Shown here: positions 8,592 to 31,306 of the stretch, one piece after another
Layout: each line of letters starts with the position of its first letter
Position numbering within the stretch: position 1 is the first letter of the stretch
Assembly: GCA_021014325.1 (NCBI GenBank)
Contig: CM037476.1
Coordinates: 16,900,827-16,964,826, forward strand
DNA from: Plazaster borealis
Lineage: Eukaryota; Echinodermata; Asteroidea; Forcipulatida; Labidiasteridae
Reading direction: 5' to 3'
DNA length: 64,000 nt
Program-made: the position numbers and the translations under genes
The notes under the pieces: model-generated
Database searches by the model: none
What the model saw: only the letters and a program-made list of their open reading frames with translations
Told to the model about the DNA's origin: nothing

Positions 8592-11500
8592 GTAGGTCAT
8601 GTAGGTCAGAGGTTACTCACATTTTACAGTCTACGATAATTAGGCAGCGTTCAAATGGATGGCGTCTGGCAGTGGCTATGGCGAAATAGCCGGACGTGTT
8701 TTGGCGACCCCTGACTAGAAATCCACTGAAGTCAAAAGTCGCATCCACTTAAGGTGATCCCTCTGCTGCCGCTTCCCAGGTTGTATCATAAGGGTGTGAT
8801 CCCTGGTTATACGGCAGTTACTGGTTGAATGGCTTCTGACTGGCACCCCTGAACAAAAGATATTGACAAAATAGGGAGACCACCAACATTAGGGCTACAT
8901 GTAGATAGCTCAGTTGGTAGAGTGCCAGCAAGTTAATCCGGAGGTTGCAGGTTTAAGTCCCGCTCTAGTAGTCAATTTTTCTTTGTTCAACCCAAAATTA
9001 GAAATTCACTGACTGGAAAAAGTTCAGAGAGATATGCAAAAACAGAACCAGAAAGGGTTTATGATGTATGTACAACTCTTCAAAATTAATGTTCACAAAA
9101 TGAATGGCCTTTGTCTGTATGATCTTGATAATAATATTGGATTCAGCGCTAGTCATTTTAAAAATTAGTCAACAACTTTTGTTAGTTTGCAAAATCCAAC
9201 CATTTTAAAACGCAGCCTAACCGAATCAACAACTGGGTAATGGTTTGGTCAGAACAGGTATGCCACCACGGTACAACCAATGAATGACCAAAGTTCAAAC
9301 ATGTTTCAGGTCAAGGTTGCCAATTCAAGCCTCAGAAAAGGTTCATGCTTCAATATTCCTGCTGCCACAGCCATCGCCAAAGACGCTTATCATTCTGCCA
9401 GAATTCTTGTTCATGTTCCCTTGTCCAATAACAGTAATGAATGCTAACATTCATTGCACACGCAAAAAAAAAACCCAGACTATTCTTTTTTCCAGCCTCG
9501 GTTTGGTTCCAATGCAGCCTCACTAGCATCGGCAGCGCGCCGTATCAATACCTCTTGTCACTAACCCCTGGTAGGGATGGAAAAACAGCGTTGATTGGCT
9601 ACCAAAAGTGACTACTTTGCAGGCACGCTTGTCAAAAACTTTTGAGTGCTTGTATGGCGCTTTAAGGACACTTAGTACCCACGTGTGAAAATGCAAGTAT
9701 TTTGAAGCCATTACATTTCAAATGAAACATGTTTTTACACAGTCACCCTAAACTGCATACAGTTACAAATATCACAAGATCAAAGAAGAATGAAAGGGGA
9801 CCAGTTGCTCTTTGACTCTTTTGCCTCCTCTGCAGGTTACCATACTTGAGTGGGCGCATAGAGTGGATTGCCCACAGACCTAATTAAAATGTGCTAGATT
9901 CTAGCAGACTTTAATTAATCAATTCCAGGGGTTATGAGCAAGCAAGGCATGCTGGGAAAACATGGCGCCGCGAGTTTGATCACCCCTGGGAACGAGGTTG
10001 GTTCCAATGGTTTGGATTGAAGAAAAATCAAGATGGCCATACTATGATAAAAGGTCTATATTGAACACGGCCTTGAACTCAAGAACCTTCACTTGAACAG
10101 ACCTTGATCATGGGGTGCCCTCTTGTATTGCTCCCATTCAAATCAATGTAACTAGAAGGCTAGAAGGGAAAAAAGTCTGGCCTTTTTGGGTATACTGAGA
10201 ATTAGTATCAATTAATAATATTGTACATAGGGAATCTGATCAAGATGGTGGCACTGTGATGACGGTCAACTACTCTACTTGAAATAGAAGAAACTTTTTG
10301 TTGTTGTTTTTTAAGGAAGAGTACTTTTATTTGTGCCAGCAACTTTGAAGGAAAAAGCTTAAGATGTATTATACAAGATTGGTAGAGCTGACAAAATAGT
10401 TGCAGACAGTGATCATGTTTTGTGTGATCCACCATATACATGGAATAACAAACCTGTGAACATTTGAGCTTAATCCGTTGTGTGAGTCTGGATTAAATAG
10501 TGAAAAACTATGCACAATTTTCAGCATGTAAACACATTGTCCTTAGTTTTGGTTGTAACAACTGAAATCAGCTGTTGCGTTGTTTTTGTAGGTGTTCCAA
10601 TACAGTTTTCTCAAATATGACTTCATTTCAGATCAAAATATTTCACAGAATAATTGGTTCTAGTAAGAACTTGATTATCAGTAAGCTTTTAAACAAAAAA
10701 ATTAAAACAATGAAGTTTTATTTTGTTTACCAATCCTGTATAATACCTTTAAACCTTTTCTGATGAAAAGTGTGGGTTTTTTTTTAAATACCTTTTTTAT
10801 ATACCTTCAAAGCATGGGATGTAGGGTAAAAGTTTTCTTTAAATATAATTCTCTTTGCAACTCAAGTTCAAATGAACATTATATCAATCTTCTCCAAGAA
10901 ACTGGGTTCATACAGCTGCATTGCCCGATACAAAAAGCTTTTGGTCTGCAGTAAGGAAACTCTTACCAGCTTGAAGTTTACTTTTTGTGGTTACAATTTC
11001 GTGATTATACATTTTATCTGTCAACCCTGGGGGGCTTTTTTTATACAGCTGCTTGGAATACAAATTTATAGACTTTTTCTGACTTGTACAGAAGATTTTG
11101 TGACTGATGCACTAAATATACCTCATACATATTCATGATCGAGAGCGGAATTCTGAATGGTCCATTCACCATAACGTGCCAGATGCTATTTACCAAGCGT
11201 GTGCGCAAGTATTAACGCACAGGGTTAATACGCATACAGTTCCATGATTACATCGTAAAGGGCATGTGTAGTTGACTGTCACACTGGATGCACATATGCA
11301 ACACTCTACTACGCATGCGCTTTACGAAACAATCCTGGAACTGTAGCATAGGTGTAGTACGCACCCGCGAAAATTGGCCAAGCCACACACCGACATATGA
11401 AAAGATGCGTAGATTACTTCATTACTCAATAGAATTGAATGATATTTCCCCCCTGGGTAAATACAATAAACAGCATAAATAGATAGTTGGTGTGGATTTG

Positions 11501-14475
11501 TATGGTGCATGTGCATGCACATTATTTATTTCAGTTGCTGTGCCATTACTGTGTATCAGAAATATTAATGCCATCTTGCATTTTCCTCTCTTTGTTTAAG
11601 TTCGCTGAGCAAGATTTCCCACAGAGTTTCATTTTGATGTTTTGTTGCCACTTACTGACCAAAAATGAACTTTCAAAGGCTTTAAATACCCAAGCATTAA
11701 GTCCTGTCTAATGAAATAATGGGATTGTTGCTAACCGTTGACTGAGCAACAAAGATGGGTTTGGTTTTTGGGGGGTTTCTTTTGAGGGGGAGGCGAGGGT
11801 TGGAAATAGGGCTGTAGGGAACTTGGGTTTTTGAATTAACATTTTTTAAGGCCACCACACGATAAGTCAGTACATGTACTTCAAATATAATGTTGAACAA
11901 TTTAGATTTTTTTTCACTTCAGTTTCATCAAGGAAGGTTACACACAAAAGGCATTTGAAGGCCTTGGGAATAAAATGTTTTTACCTACAGAGAAAATGGT
12001 TACTTATGTTAATCTTCTCATTAAATGGACAACTCAACGTTTCAAATTAAACAGACAGTAGTACTTGCTTGACTAATGTGAGTTTACAAAGAATGATGAT
12101 TTGCTGCACTGAGAATAATGACCTCTCCAGGACAAACTCTTGGTGGCGCTCTATATAGATATATGAAAGACTCCAGTAATTACATAGTTAAAACAATGTT
12201 TATTGGGATTAGGCATTAGGGCGTAGCTCAGTCCAATGCAACTGTGTGTGGTGGCCTTTCCTAAAAGAATTTGTAGCCTAGAGAACTTTGGTCATACTTT
12301 TAAGATTTCATTCTTACACTTTGCTGTTTTTATTTTTGGCTTGCCCCTGCCTGATTTTCTTTTGGTTTTCTCCCGCTTTCCTGTGTTGCGTGTGTGTTTT
12401 GTGTGTGCTTAAAAATTTGTTATCCATGCTGTATGCAACATCCTGCTTGATCTGTGACCTTGGCACTATGACCTCCTTACCTGCTGCTGTACTCCACATC
12501 CCTTTTTGCTGACTGCATGTTGTGCATGCATGTGTGTGTGGCTGTTCTATGCTGGTGTCATCCTATTGCTGCTGTCAACATCGCGGCGTCGCTGCAGTCG
12601 GGATCCGGTACCCATTTACAGGCTCACCAACGTATGCGCATGGCGCATCAAGCCAGTCACGGGCACAGTGTAGGTGGCATTATAGCATATTTTTGCTTTC
12701 ATTTTTATTTGTTAAAAAACCCAACCCCCAAACAAATTAATTTGCAGTAATTTTAACTTTTTTTCAGCTCAATGAATGACTTCTCACTGTTACAAAGTAA
12801 ATAAGGACTAAATGTACAAATTCGAAATAATTGTCTAAAATTAAAGCCCCAAAACAAATAAAGAATTAACACCTTCATAAGATGCTCAAGCAAACTTTGA
12901 TATACTTATTGACCTAACTACAACTTTTTGACTATTTTTCAAGACAAGCTGGCCTCATGCTGGTCCTTTCATTTATATTTGAAATAGTTGTACTTCTTGC
13001 GCCACTTTTCCTCTCTTTGTCAACTTGCTCTCTGAAAGGGAAGTTACGCCATCGGTCTTCTACAGTTATTGAAACATTAATATGTTGTTATTTTTTGTTT
13101 GTTCTTTTTTCACCATTAGTTTCAAATCTACCGCCCAAAATGTCAAATTGCAGGGGCTGCATGTTTTCTTTTTTATTTGCTCCACTCTTTTGGGTTGAAA
13201 CATTTGTTGGGATGCTTGGCACCTGTTCTACAATCATACTAAGCAAAAAATGTCCGTCTCAAAACAATGTTGTGGCTTTCCTTGAGTTTGCTTTGCAATG
13301 CCATCAACCCAGCCATAAAATGCAAACAGAAAAGACATTTTATTTAGGTATTAAGTAAATATAGTGCAGCAGACAGGAAACACAATAAAAGGTACCTCTT
13401 TTCTTACCGTCACCATAGCAGTTTTTCAAAGGATTGTAATTTTTCATAAAGTATCCTAAAACCACTCCACTCAAAAAGTGTGTCAACATGTTAATAGACT
13501 GGTAGATTTATACTGAAAATAGTTTAAGTTGATTAGTAGGCTTATATTTGAATTACCCTTCAATCCAAAAATGGACAGAACAGTGAGGTAACTGCTGATA
13601 TGACCGGTGCCAAGTGGCACCTGCTATTGTGTTTCTTGTCATATGTCGTCCGAATCTGGAGTGAAAAGTAAGTACATCATGTCTTTATCCTCCTTGTTTT
13701 TCATTGTGTTTTAGACTGGGGGATCATCAAGCCACGCACAAGGAGCTAAGAGAATGCGAGTAGCTGCATCGGCATCGAGCCATGGCGGGGCACAAGGAGG
13801 CGGTATGATGCAGAACGAGTACCAGGCACAACAGGTAAAGGTGATGTGTCGGACCTGATAAAGGCTATCTATAGATAGAGGTGGGGTTGCCAAAAAATAC
13901 ACAACATTCTTCAGGGGATGAGGGGCACAAAATGAACACTCATCAATCCAGAATGTAGCGCTATTCACATTTTCTTGAAGCGTGACCACCTAACTTGCTG
14001 AAACTTTTCACAGGTTGTTTGTATTGAGTAATTTATTGAAAACCTAGAGGACGACAAGAAGGTCAAATCTCCTCAAATAGCGTTGATGTGAATCGCAAAG
14101 TTTTAGATTGTCAAAAGGTTGTATCCCGCTTAAAATAACCCAGATGTACACAAAGTCAATGGACGCCAAGATACAACGTTGTTTGCACGGGGCGTTTTTT
14201 GTTGCAGAATCATGTTACGACCTTGTTGCACTGACATAACACTTTCTGTATGCTTCCAAAAACCAGTCATGAAACTAGAACATCAAGTTTGCCCTTTTTT
14301 TCCCCCCAACACCGTACAGAAGCACATGATGCCCGGATACCAGCAGAACACAACGCAAGCGAGTAACCCAGCAACATCCAAGCAGCAACAGGGTATGATG
14401 TACACATCCAACACAGTCCAGAGCAACAGCGGGTCCTACAACCAGCAGCACCAGCACCAGCAACACCGCTATTGA
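8507..14475 (+). CDS. CDK8: CDK8 C-terminal exons (10-12), displaced upstream of exon 1
   Basis: Join of 8507-8591, 13715-13834 and 14320-14475, with a possible extra exon at 12598-12669. These encode the C-terminal tail of the Mediator kinase CDK8: PYPKREFLT just after the kinase domain, a basic KRMRV segment, and a Gln/His-rich tail ending in HRY like vertebrate CDK8. All junctions have GT/AG. The first exon starts with one base that completes the codon left open by exon 9 at 31306, so these are the missing 3' exons of the gene at 19756-31306. In this window they lie 5' of exon 1 on the same strand and have no start codon of their own. Either the assembly has swapped two blocks or the gene is really split. 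Confidence 0.9.
8850..8990 (+). repeat. tRNA-derived SINE-like element
   Basis: Contains TAGCTCAGTTGGTAGAG (A box) and GGTTTAAGTCCC (degenerate B box), preceded by GATATTGACAAAATAGGGAG. The same composite occurs in reverse at 27835-27965 in intron 6, including the part outside the tRNA-like region, so it is a dispersed element. The B box is mutated here. Confidence 0.6.
8991..12597 (+). other. CDK8 intron 10 interior
   Basis: No exon or gene recognised. Holds TG-rich and low-complexity stretches (12370-12420) and a TACCAATCCTGTATAATACC piece near 10728 that may be a decayed TIR-element end. Short open frames have no recognisable domain. Confidence 0.4.
12598..12669 (+). CDS. CDK8: Putative cassette exon, duplicate of the KRMRV exon
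   Basis: A 24-codon, phase 0-0 open segment bounded by GCTGCAG and a GTAGGT donor. It encodes GTHLQAHQRMRMAHQASHGH, which aligns without gaps to SSHAQGAKRMRVAASASSHG of the exon at 13715: shared His, Gln, Arg-Met-Arg, Ala, Ala-Ser. It would insert in frame. The other exons already add up to 464 codons, so it would be an alternative or mutually exclusive exon. The acceptor has a weak pyrimidine tract, so it may be decayed. Confidence 0.4.
12670..13714 (+). other. CDK8 intron 10, 3' part
   Basis: No further exon seen. An ATG-initiated open frame at 12957-13358 (133 residues, hydrophobic start) has no recognised similarity and lies wholly in the intron. Confidence 0.35.
13715..13834 (+). CDS. 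CDK8: CDK8 exon 11
   Basis: Acceptor TGTGTTTTAG, donor GTAAAG at 13835; 40 codons, phase 0-0. Encodes a Ser/Gly/Ala-rich linker with a basic KRMRV motif, aligning to the SSHTQG...LKKVRV region of vertebrate CDK8, then GGGMMQNEYQAQQ. Confidence 0.88.
14096..14205 (+). repeat. Fragment of GTATCTCG TIR element (family E)
   Basis: In intron 11. It shares the series TTTTAGATTGTCAAAAGGTT / GTATCCCGCTTAAAATAACC with the copy at 27357-27572. Related copies are at 21143-21400 and 29099-29332. Confidence 0.5.
14320..14475 (+). CDS. CDK8: CDK8 exon 12 (terminal exon, stop codon)
   Basis: Acceptor CCGTACAG after a T/C-rich tract; phase 0; 51 codons plus TGA. Encodes KHMMPGYQQNT followed by a Gln/Ser/His-rich tail ending QHQQHRY. 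The final HRY matches the end of vertebrate CDK8. Confidence 0.9.
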   Translation, partial: KHMMPGYQQNTTQASNPATSKQQQGMMYTSNTVQSNSGSYNQQHQHQQHRY

Positions 14476-16475
14476 TGCGCCACCATGTGCTGCAAAGGAA
14501 CAACTTTGTGACAGCTCTATTTGTTAACATCCTACATTATATAGAAGGTACTCTTTGTATCATTGAAAAATAACCCACAAAGGAGACAACAAAATGCCAA
14601 GTGAGACACTATCAAGTGCATACACATCGTTGCTGGGAAAAAATTGAATGCCAGATGTGAATCGGATAAACGTGTACAAAGTTACGATTATGAATATTAG
14701 GTATTTTTCCTTTGGTGGTCACGTGATGCTGGAAATGTGCCGTCTTTGGTCGTTAGGTTGAAGTATGTCAGTGTATAGACATTGCATGTTCCAAAATAGC
14801 ATTTACATTACATGCCAGTCTGCATTTTTGCGAGAACTTTAAAAAGACATTTCTCAGCAAAATATTGTAGTGTGAATATACCGTGTATAGATTATATGTA
14901 TTATTTAGTAGAAAAGTAGATCGTAGTTATGTTGCTACATGCAGGTAGAGACATTCTTGCAGGAAGTGACAAAACCGCTGTGCTGAACTAAATTTACTTT
15001 CTCAAAATACTGAAAGTTTTCAGACATTTACGATTCTTTAGGCTTGACCATTCCTTATTCAGTTTACCAGAGGACATGTTATTACATCCGTTTTAGTATA
15101 GACCTTGACGTCGTTTGAGTAGGGCGCCCTCGGCTAGAGGCCAAAAGGTTAGTCATTAGCCCATCCAGTGCGCCATGCGTACATTAATGAGCGATTTTTC
15201 ATTGTTCTATCATTATTTTACCTCTAAGATAACGGCGTGATGACGTCAATGCATAAGGTCCATATGTTTTACATGTATAAAACTTCAACAGATATCCATT
15301 GTCATCTGGTAGGTGTTGAGTTCACCAGTGTTTTGGTTACTTTGTATAGTTCATATCAACATCAGTAAGACAGACACTGATTTCCAATCTGAAGAAATGT
15401 TATCTCGTCAAGCTGGGTTTCCACATGGATTATAACATTAGTAGTAATTGTAACTGTTGTAACTGTTATAATTGTAATTGTAACTGTTGTAATTGTAACT
15501 GCTTAACCTTTCTGTTGACCCCTTTCACCAACGTCACACACGGCTGGTGTTTGCCTCACTCACCACTTTGGGAGTTAGTTGCACGTAAAGTTATGGTAAG
15601 CATATAAACGCCTTGTGGCACCATACTGTATAACACACAGGGATATTGACTCTCAAAATGGCAAAACCAAAGTGCCCAGTGAGACACTATCAAGTGCATA
15701 CACATCGTTGCTGGGAAAAATTGAATGCCGGATGTGAATCAGATAAACGTGTACAAGTTACGACTGTGAATATTAGGTAATTTCCTGATGATGACTTCAG
15801 GTGAATTGGGTCAATATAGACTCTGCAAGTCTCGCTCGTAGTCAAATATTTTTGGAACCTTGGATTCCCACATAATTGCGTGTGAAGGAAAAAAAATAGT
15901 ACACTTTAATGGGAACCATTATTTGAATACGCGCAAGACTTGTAGTCAATTGGTATCTATTCTAGACAGGAGGAACTTCTGAGGAAGAAACACCAGCTAT
16001 AGACCCTTCTCAGATGACATCACTATTTTATCATTGCTTTGCTGGACTACTTGCAGCCACATGCCACCCACACGCGTTACTAGAAATGCGCGAAAATGTG
16101 CTATGAGATGCAGCACTGGATTGCACTATGTGTACATATCCTACTAGTCCATACACTGTAGTACTCCAGCATGGCATTCCTTAAGATATGTGACATCAGT
16201 GAGAAGGCTCTACAGCATAGGAAGCCCTATAGCACTCCGCACTTATGCTGAATATAGACGCTAACGTGTCAAATTTCACCAACATACGTGCACGTACATA
16301 TCAAAGTTTGATGTTTACAAGCATGATGGTGACTATTGCAGTTGATGATGATGTGATCATGTAGGTTGTGGAAAGTTTGTCTTACAGCTGAGCCTTTTAG
16401 AAAAAGTGACGTCATTTGTGCGGAGTGGTAATCATGACATCTTATCTATTTTTGATAGAAGGAACTGTGTGCAAC
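14476..16475 (+). other. CDK8 3' UTR/downstream region with a repeated segment
   Basis: No further coding sequence. A segment of about 112 bp (14591-14703) is repeated directly at 15667-15778 with few changes; both contain CAAGTGCATACACATCGTTG. A TAATTGTAACTG microsatellite lies at 15440-15500. I could not place a convincing polyadenylation signal close to the stop, so the 3' UTR may be long. Confidence 0.5.
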
Positions 16476-16849
16476 TTAAAGGTATCGTACACGTTTGGTA
16501 ATGACTCAAAACAAATATTAGCATAAAAACTTACTTGGTAGCAAGCAACGGAGAGCTGTTGATAGTAAAAAACATTGTAGGAAACGACTCCCTCTGAAGT
16601 AACGTAGTTTTTGAGAAAGAGGTAATTTCTCACTAAAATAATAAAAACTTCTTGCAAGAAGTTTTTATTCCTATTTGAAAGCACACATATTTGTACAACA
16701 AGGGTGTTTTTTCTTTCATCATTTTCTTGCAACTTCAATGACCAATTGAGCTCAAATTTTCACAGGCTTGTTATTTTATGCATATGTTGGGATACACCAT
16801 GTGAGAACACTGGTCTTTGACAATTACTAAACGTGTTCAGTGCCTTTAA
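16476..16849. mobile_element. TIR element, family A (TTAA-flanked MITE), copy 2
   Basis: Same element and same orientation as 7738-8110, with TTAAAGGTATCGTACACG at the left and the inverse at the right end. Together the two copies bracket the CDK8 C-terminal exon block as direct repeats. Confidence 0.75.
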
Positions 16850-17161
16850 ACACATTTTGTTTTGAGAATTATGCGAGTTTAAGATGGAGCAGAAATAGAC
16901 TTAACAATAACTAGTGTTTTCTAAAGGTCAGACGAAGAAATAAATTATGCACAAATACAGTTGACTTTTTATTGAAATGATATTTATATCATAAATTGTT
17001 CTACTTTTATCTTACACCATGCCAATGGCTAAGAGACACCATTATTTTTGTTTGTCAGACCAGAGGCTTTCAACATTCAACGAAAATAATGTCTTGTATT
17101 TATATCTTCATTCCTGGTTTGTAGTTCTTATTGCTCTATCAGAAAACAACATTAAAAATTA
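16850..17161. other. Unassigned spacer before minisatellite
   Basis: AT-rich, no gene or repeat recognised. Confidence 0.3.
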
Positions 17162-18425
17162 ACAAGGGACAAGTCCAGCATTTTCATCAAATTTGGGCCA
17201 AATATTGAAAAAATCAAAAGGGGTAAGTCCAGCATTTTTATCAAATTTGGGTATAATATTTAGGAATCAGAAGGGGTAAGTCCAGCATTTTTATCAAATT
17301 CGGGCCAAATATTGAAAAAATCACAAGGGGTAAGTCCAACATTTTGATCAAATTTGGGCCAAATATTGAAAAAATCACAAGTGGTAAGTCCAGCATTTTG
17401 ATCAAATTTTGGCCTAATATTGAAAAAATCACAAAGGGTAAGTCCAGCATTTTGATCAAATTAGGGCCAAAAATTGAAAAAATCACAAGGGGTAAGTCCA
17501 GCATTTGGATCAAATTTGGGCAGAATGTATAAAAAATCACAAGGGGTAAGTCCAGCATTTTGATCAAATTTTGGCACAATATTGAAAGAATCACAGGGGG
17601 TAAGTCCAGCATTTTGATCAAATTTGGGCCAAATATTGAAAAAAATCACAAGGGGTAAGTTCAGCATTTGGATCAAATTTGGGCCAAATATTGAAAGAAT
17701 CACAAGGGGTAAGTCCAGCATTTGGATCAAATTTGGGCCAAATATTGAAAAAATCACAAGGGGTAAGTCCAGCTGGTTGATCAAATTTGGGCCAAATATT
17801 GAAAAATCACAAGGGGTAGCCTAAGTCCAGCATTTTGATCAAATTTGGGCCAAATATTGAAAAAATCGCAAGGGGTATAAGTCCAGCATTTTTATCAAAT
17901 TTGGGCCAACTATTGAAAAAATCACAAGTAGTAAGTCCAGCATTTTGATCAAATTTGGGCCAAATATTGAAAAAAATCACAAGGGGTAAGTTCAGCATTT
18001 TGATCAAATTTGGGCCAAATATTGAAAAAATCACAAGGGGTAAGTCCAGCATAAAGGAAAAGAACACAAGGGGTAAGTCCAGCATTTTGATCAAATTTTG
18101 GGCACAATATGAAAGAATCACAAGGGGCAAGTCCAGCATTTTAGTCAAATTTGGGCCAAATATTGAAAAAATCACAAGGGGTAAGTCCAGCATAAAGGAA
18201 AAGAACACAAGGGGTAAGTCCAGCATTTGGATTAAATTTTGGCCAAATATTGAACAAATCACAAGGGGTAAGTCAGTCCAGCATAAAGGAAAAAATCACA
18301 AGGGGTAAGTTCAGCATTTGGATCAAATTTTGGCCAATATTGAAAAAATCACAAGGGGTAAGTAAGTCCAGCACTTTGATCGAATTTGGGTCAAATATTG
18401 AAAAAAATCACAAGGGGTAAGTCCA
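17162..18425. repeat. 54-bp minisatellite, about 22 copies
   Basis: Tandem units reading AAGTCCAGCATTTTGATCAA, then ATTTGGGCCAAATATTGAAA, then AAATCACAAGGGGT. Some units are shortened to about 25 bp (AGCATAAAGGAAAAGAACAC form at 18045-18080, 18185-18215 and 18280-18300). Because 54 = 3 x 18, both strands show long open frames with an 18-residue repeat (for example MLDLPLVIFSIFGPNLIK on the minus strand). Indels shift the frames repeatedly and there is no other sign of coding. Confidence 0.9.
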
Positions 18426-18930
18426 CTTAAATATCCATATGGTTGGGACCACAATGGTCCCCCGGAAGTTCAAACGTGCGAGACTTGCACAGTCTATACC
18501 AGACTGTGGTCGGACACGTTTTCCGTCATAACATGACCCAGCAAGTCATGTTGAATCTCCTTGACTCCGGATACCTCTTGGGGACAAACTTACTCTGTGC
18601 CCCATGCTAATTTCAACCTTAAAAACGCCCCCGGTCGGAGCAATAGACTGGCTAGGCCTAGGCCAACACTCATGCACAATAGGCCTAAGTAACGCGCTTG
18701 AATGGGAAGGACGGGCAAAACTCTAGAAATCATCGCGGTTTGGTGAATGAATAACGAAGGGATGATTTAACTTTTCGTTTTGTTTGAAAGGGTATAATAG
18801 TTGGTGAAGTGATGATTAGGCCTACGGACAATTCCTGCAAAGTCAATGATCGATAGGCCTACACAGTAGGCCTACGTCCTGTGACGCATTCACGCACAAA
18901 ATAGAGGGATTATTCGTGTTTTGTCAATTG
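18426..18930. other. Spacer upstream of CDK8
   Basis: Locally higher in CpG and in GGCCTA motifs (18650-18880) than its surroundings. No gene seen. Confidence 0.3.
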
Positions 18931-19755
18931 AGGGCGCCCTATAAAGTAAAAGCTTTTGACTGGTCGTTGTTATTGTTTGACTGATGTTTCGTCGCTCATC
19001 CAGCTCGCTAAATTAAAGCAGTTTGCAGGGTTTTGTAAGTATTATTGGTTGTATATAATGGCAATCTTTTGACATAATTATTTATTATGCAGATTGCACC
19101 CTGAAAGATTAAGCAGCTCTATCTCAAATATGCTCGATGTTAATTTTAAAAAAGGCAATCTGGATACGGCTTTCTTTTACTAGTAAACAAATATAAAGCC
19201 TGTGTATGGCGCTCAACATTGCAGTGAATGTTTTTTGGAGACTTTTTACCGTACAAAATGTCTTGTTGTGCCCCAACATTGTCATTGTGACTTTGATCAC
19301 AACATGGTCAAACTTCCTGGAAAAAGGGATATTACAAGCATCATTTCCATTCACCTTTGTCCTTTGAAGCGTAGCACGATAGGTGCATGCCCAAGTGCAT
19401 GTTACCATAACAGTCACAAAGCAATGTCCAGGTGGATATTCACGACACAGCCATCCGACTGATAGTAAAATATTGAGGGCACTCCAAAGTTGTTCAAGGC
19501 ATGAAAAACCGTCTGCTGTTGGCCAGTCCACCCAAACTTTGTGTGTTAACATGTCATCCGACGGAAAGTGGTTGAGTAAACAAGACCGTTTTTAAAGAAA
19601 GTGACATTGGATTTGCATTTTGTTATTTTTGCCAGGATGTTATTTTCTTTAAAACCTTGATGTGAAAGTTTTAAATAGAATAATTCATTTATCTTGATTT
19701 CCCATCTTGTAATCAACAGTTTAAAAATCCATGATTTGTTAAGCCACCTGCCAGT
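18931..19755 (+). promoter_or_regulatory. CDK8: Candidate CDK8 promoter and 5' UTR
   Basis: A TATA-like CCTATAAAG is at about 18940. A possible noncoding first exon ends at a consensus donor GTAAGT near 19036, and a matching acceptor TGTAATCAACAG is at about 19719, 37 bases before the start codon. An upstream ATG at 19731 opens a three-codon frame (ATG ATT TGT TAA) that ends before the CDK8 start. All of this is inferred from motifs. Open frames on both strands here (up to 142 codons) have no recognised domain. Confidence 0.3.

Positions 19756-31306
<11,551 letters not shown>

Noticed and set aside
8898..8970. Functional tRNA genes at 8898, 20270, 26470, 27850 and 7530
   Set aside because: A and B boxes are present, but the arms are imperfect and the non-tRNA flanks are repeated with them, as in SINEs.
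12957..13358. 133-codon ATG-initiated open frame in intron 10
   Set aside because: No recognised domain, AT-rich low-complexity composition, wholly intronic.
8507..14475. CDK8 processed pseudogene
   Set aside because: Introns with GT-AG borders and intact frames are present, so this is not a retrocopy.
17241..18308. Long open frames with 18-residue repeats on both strands
   Set aside because: They follow from the 54-bp period of a minisatellite; indels shift the frame repeatedly and no start, domain or composition supports a protein.
19124..19552. 142-codon minus-strand frame just upstream of CDK8 exon 1
   Set aside because: No recognisable family; overlaps frames on the other strand of similar length; could be chance.
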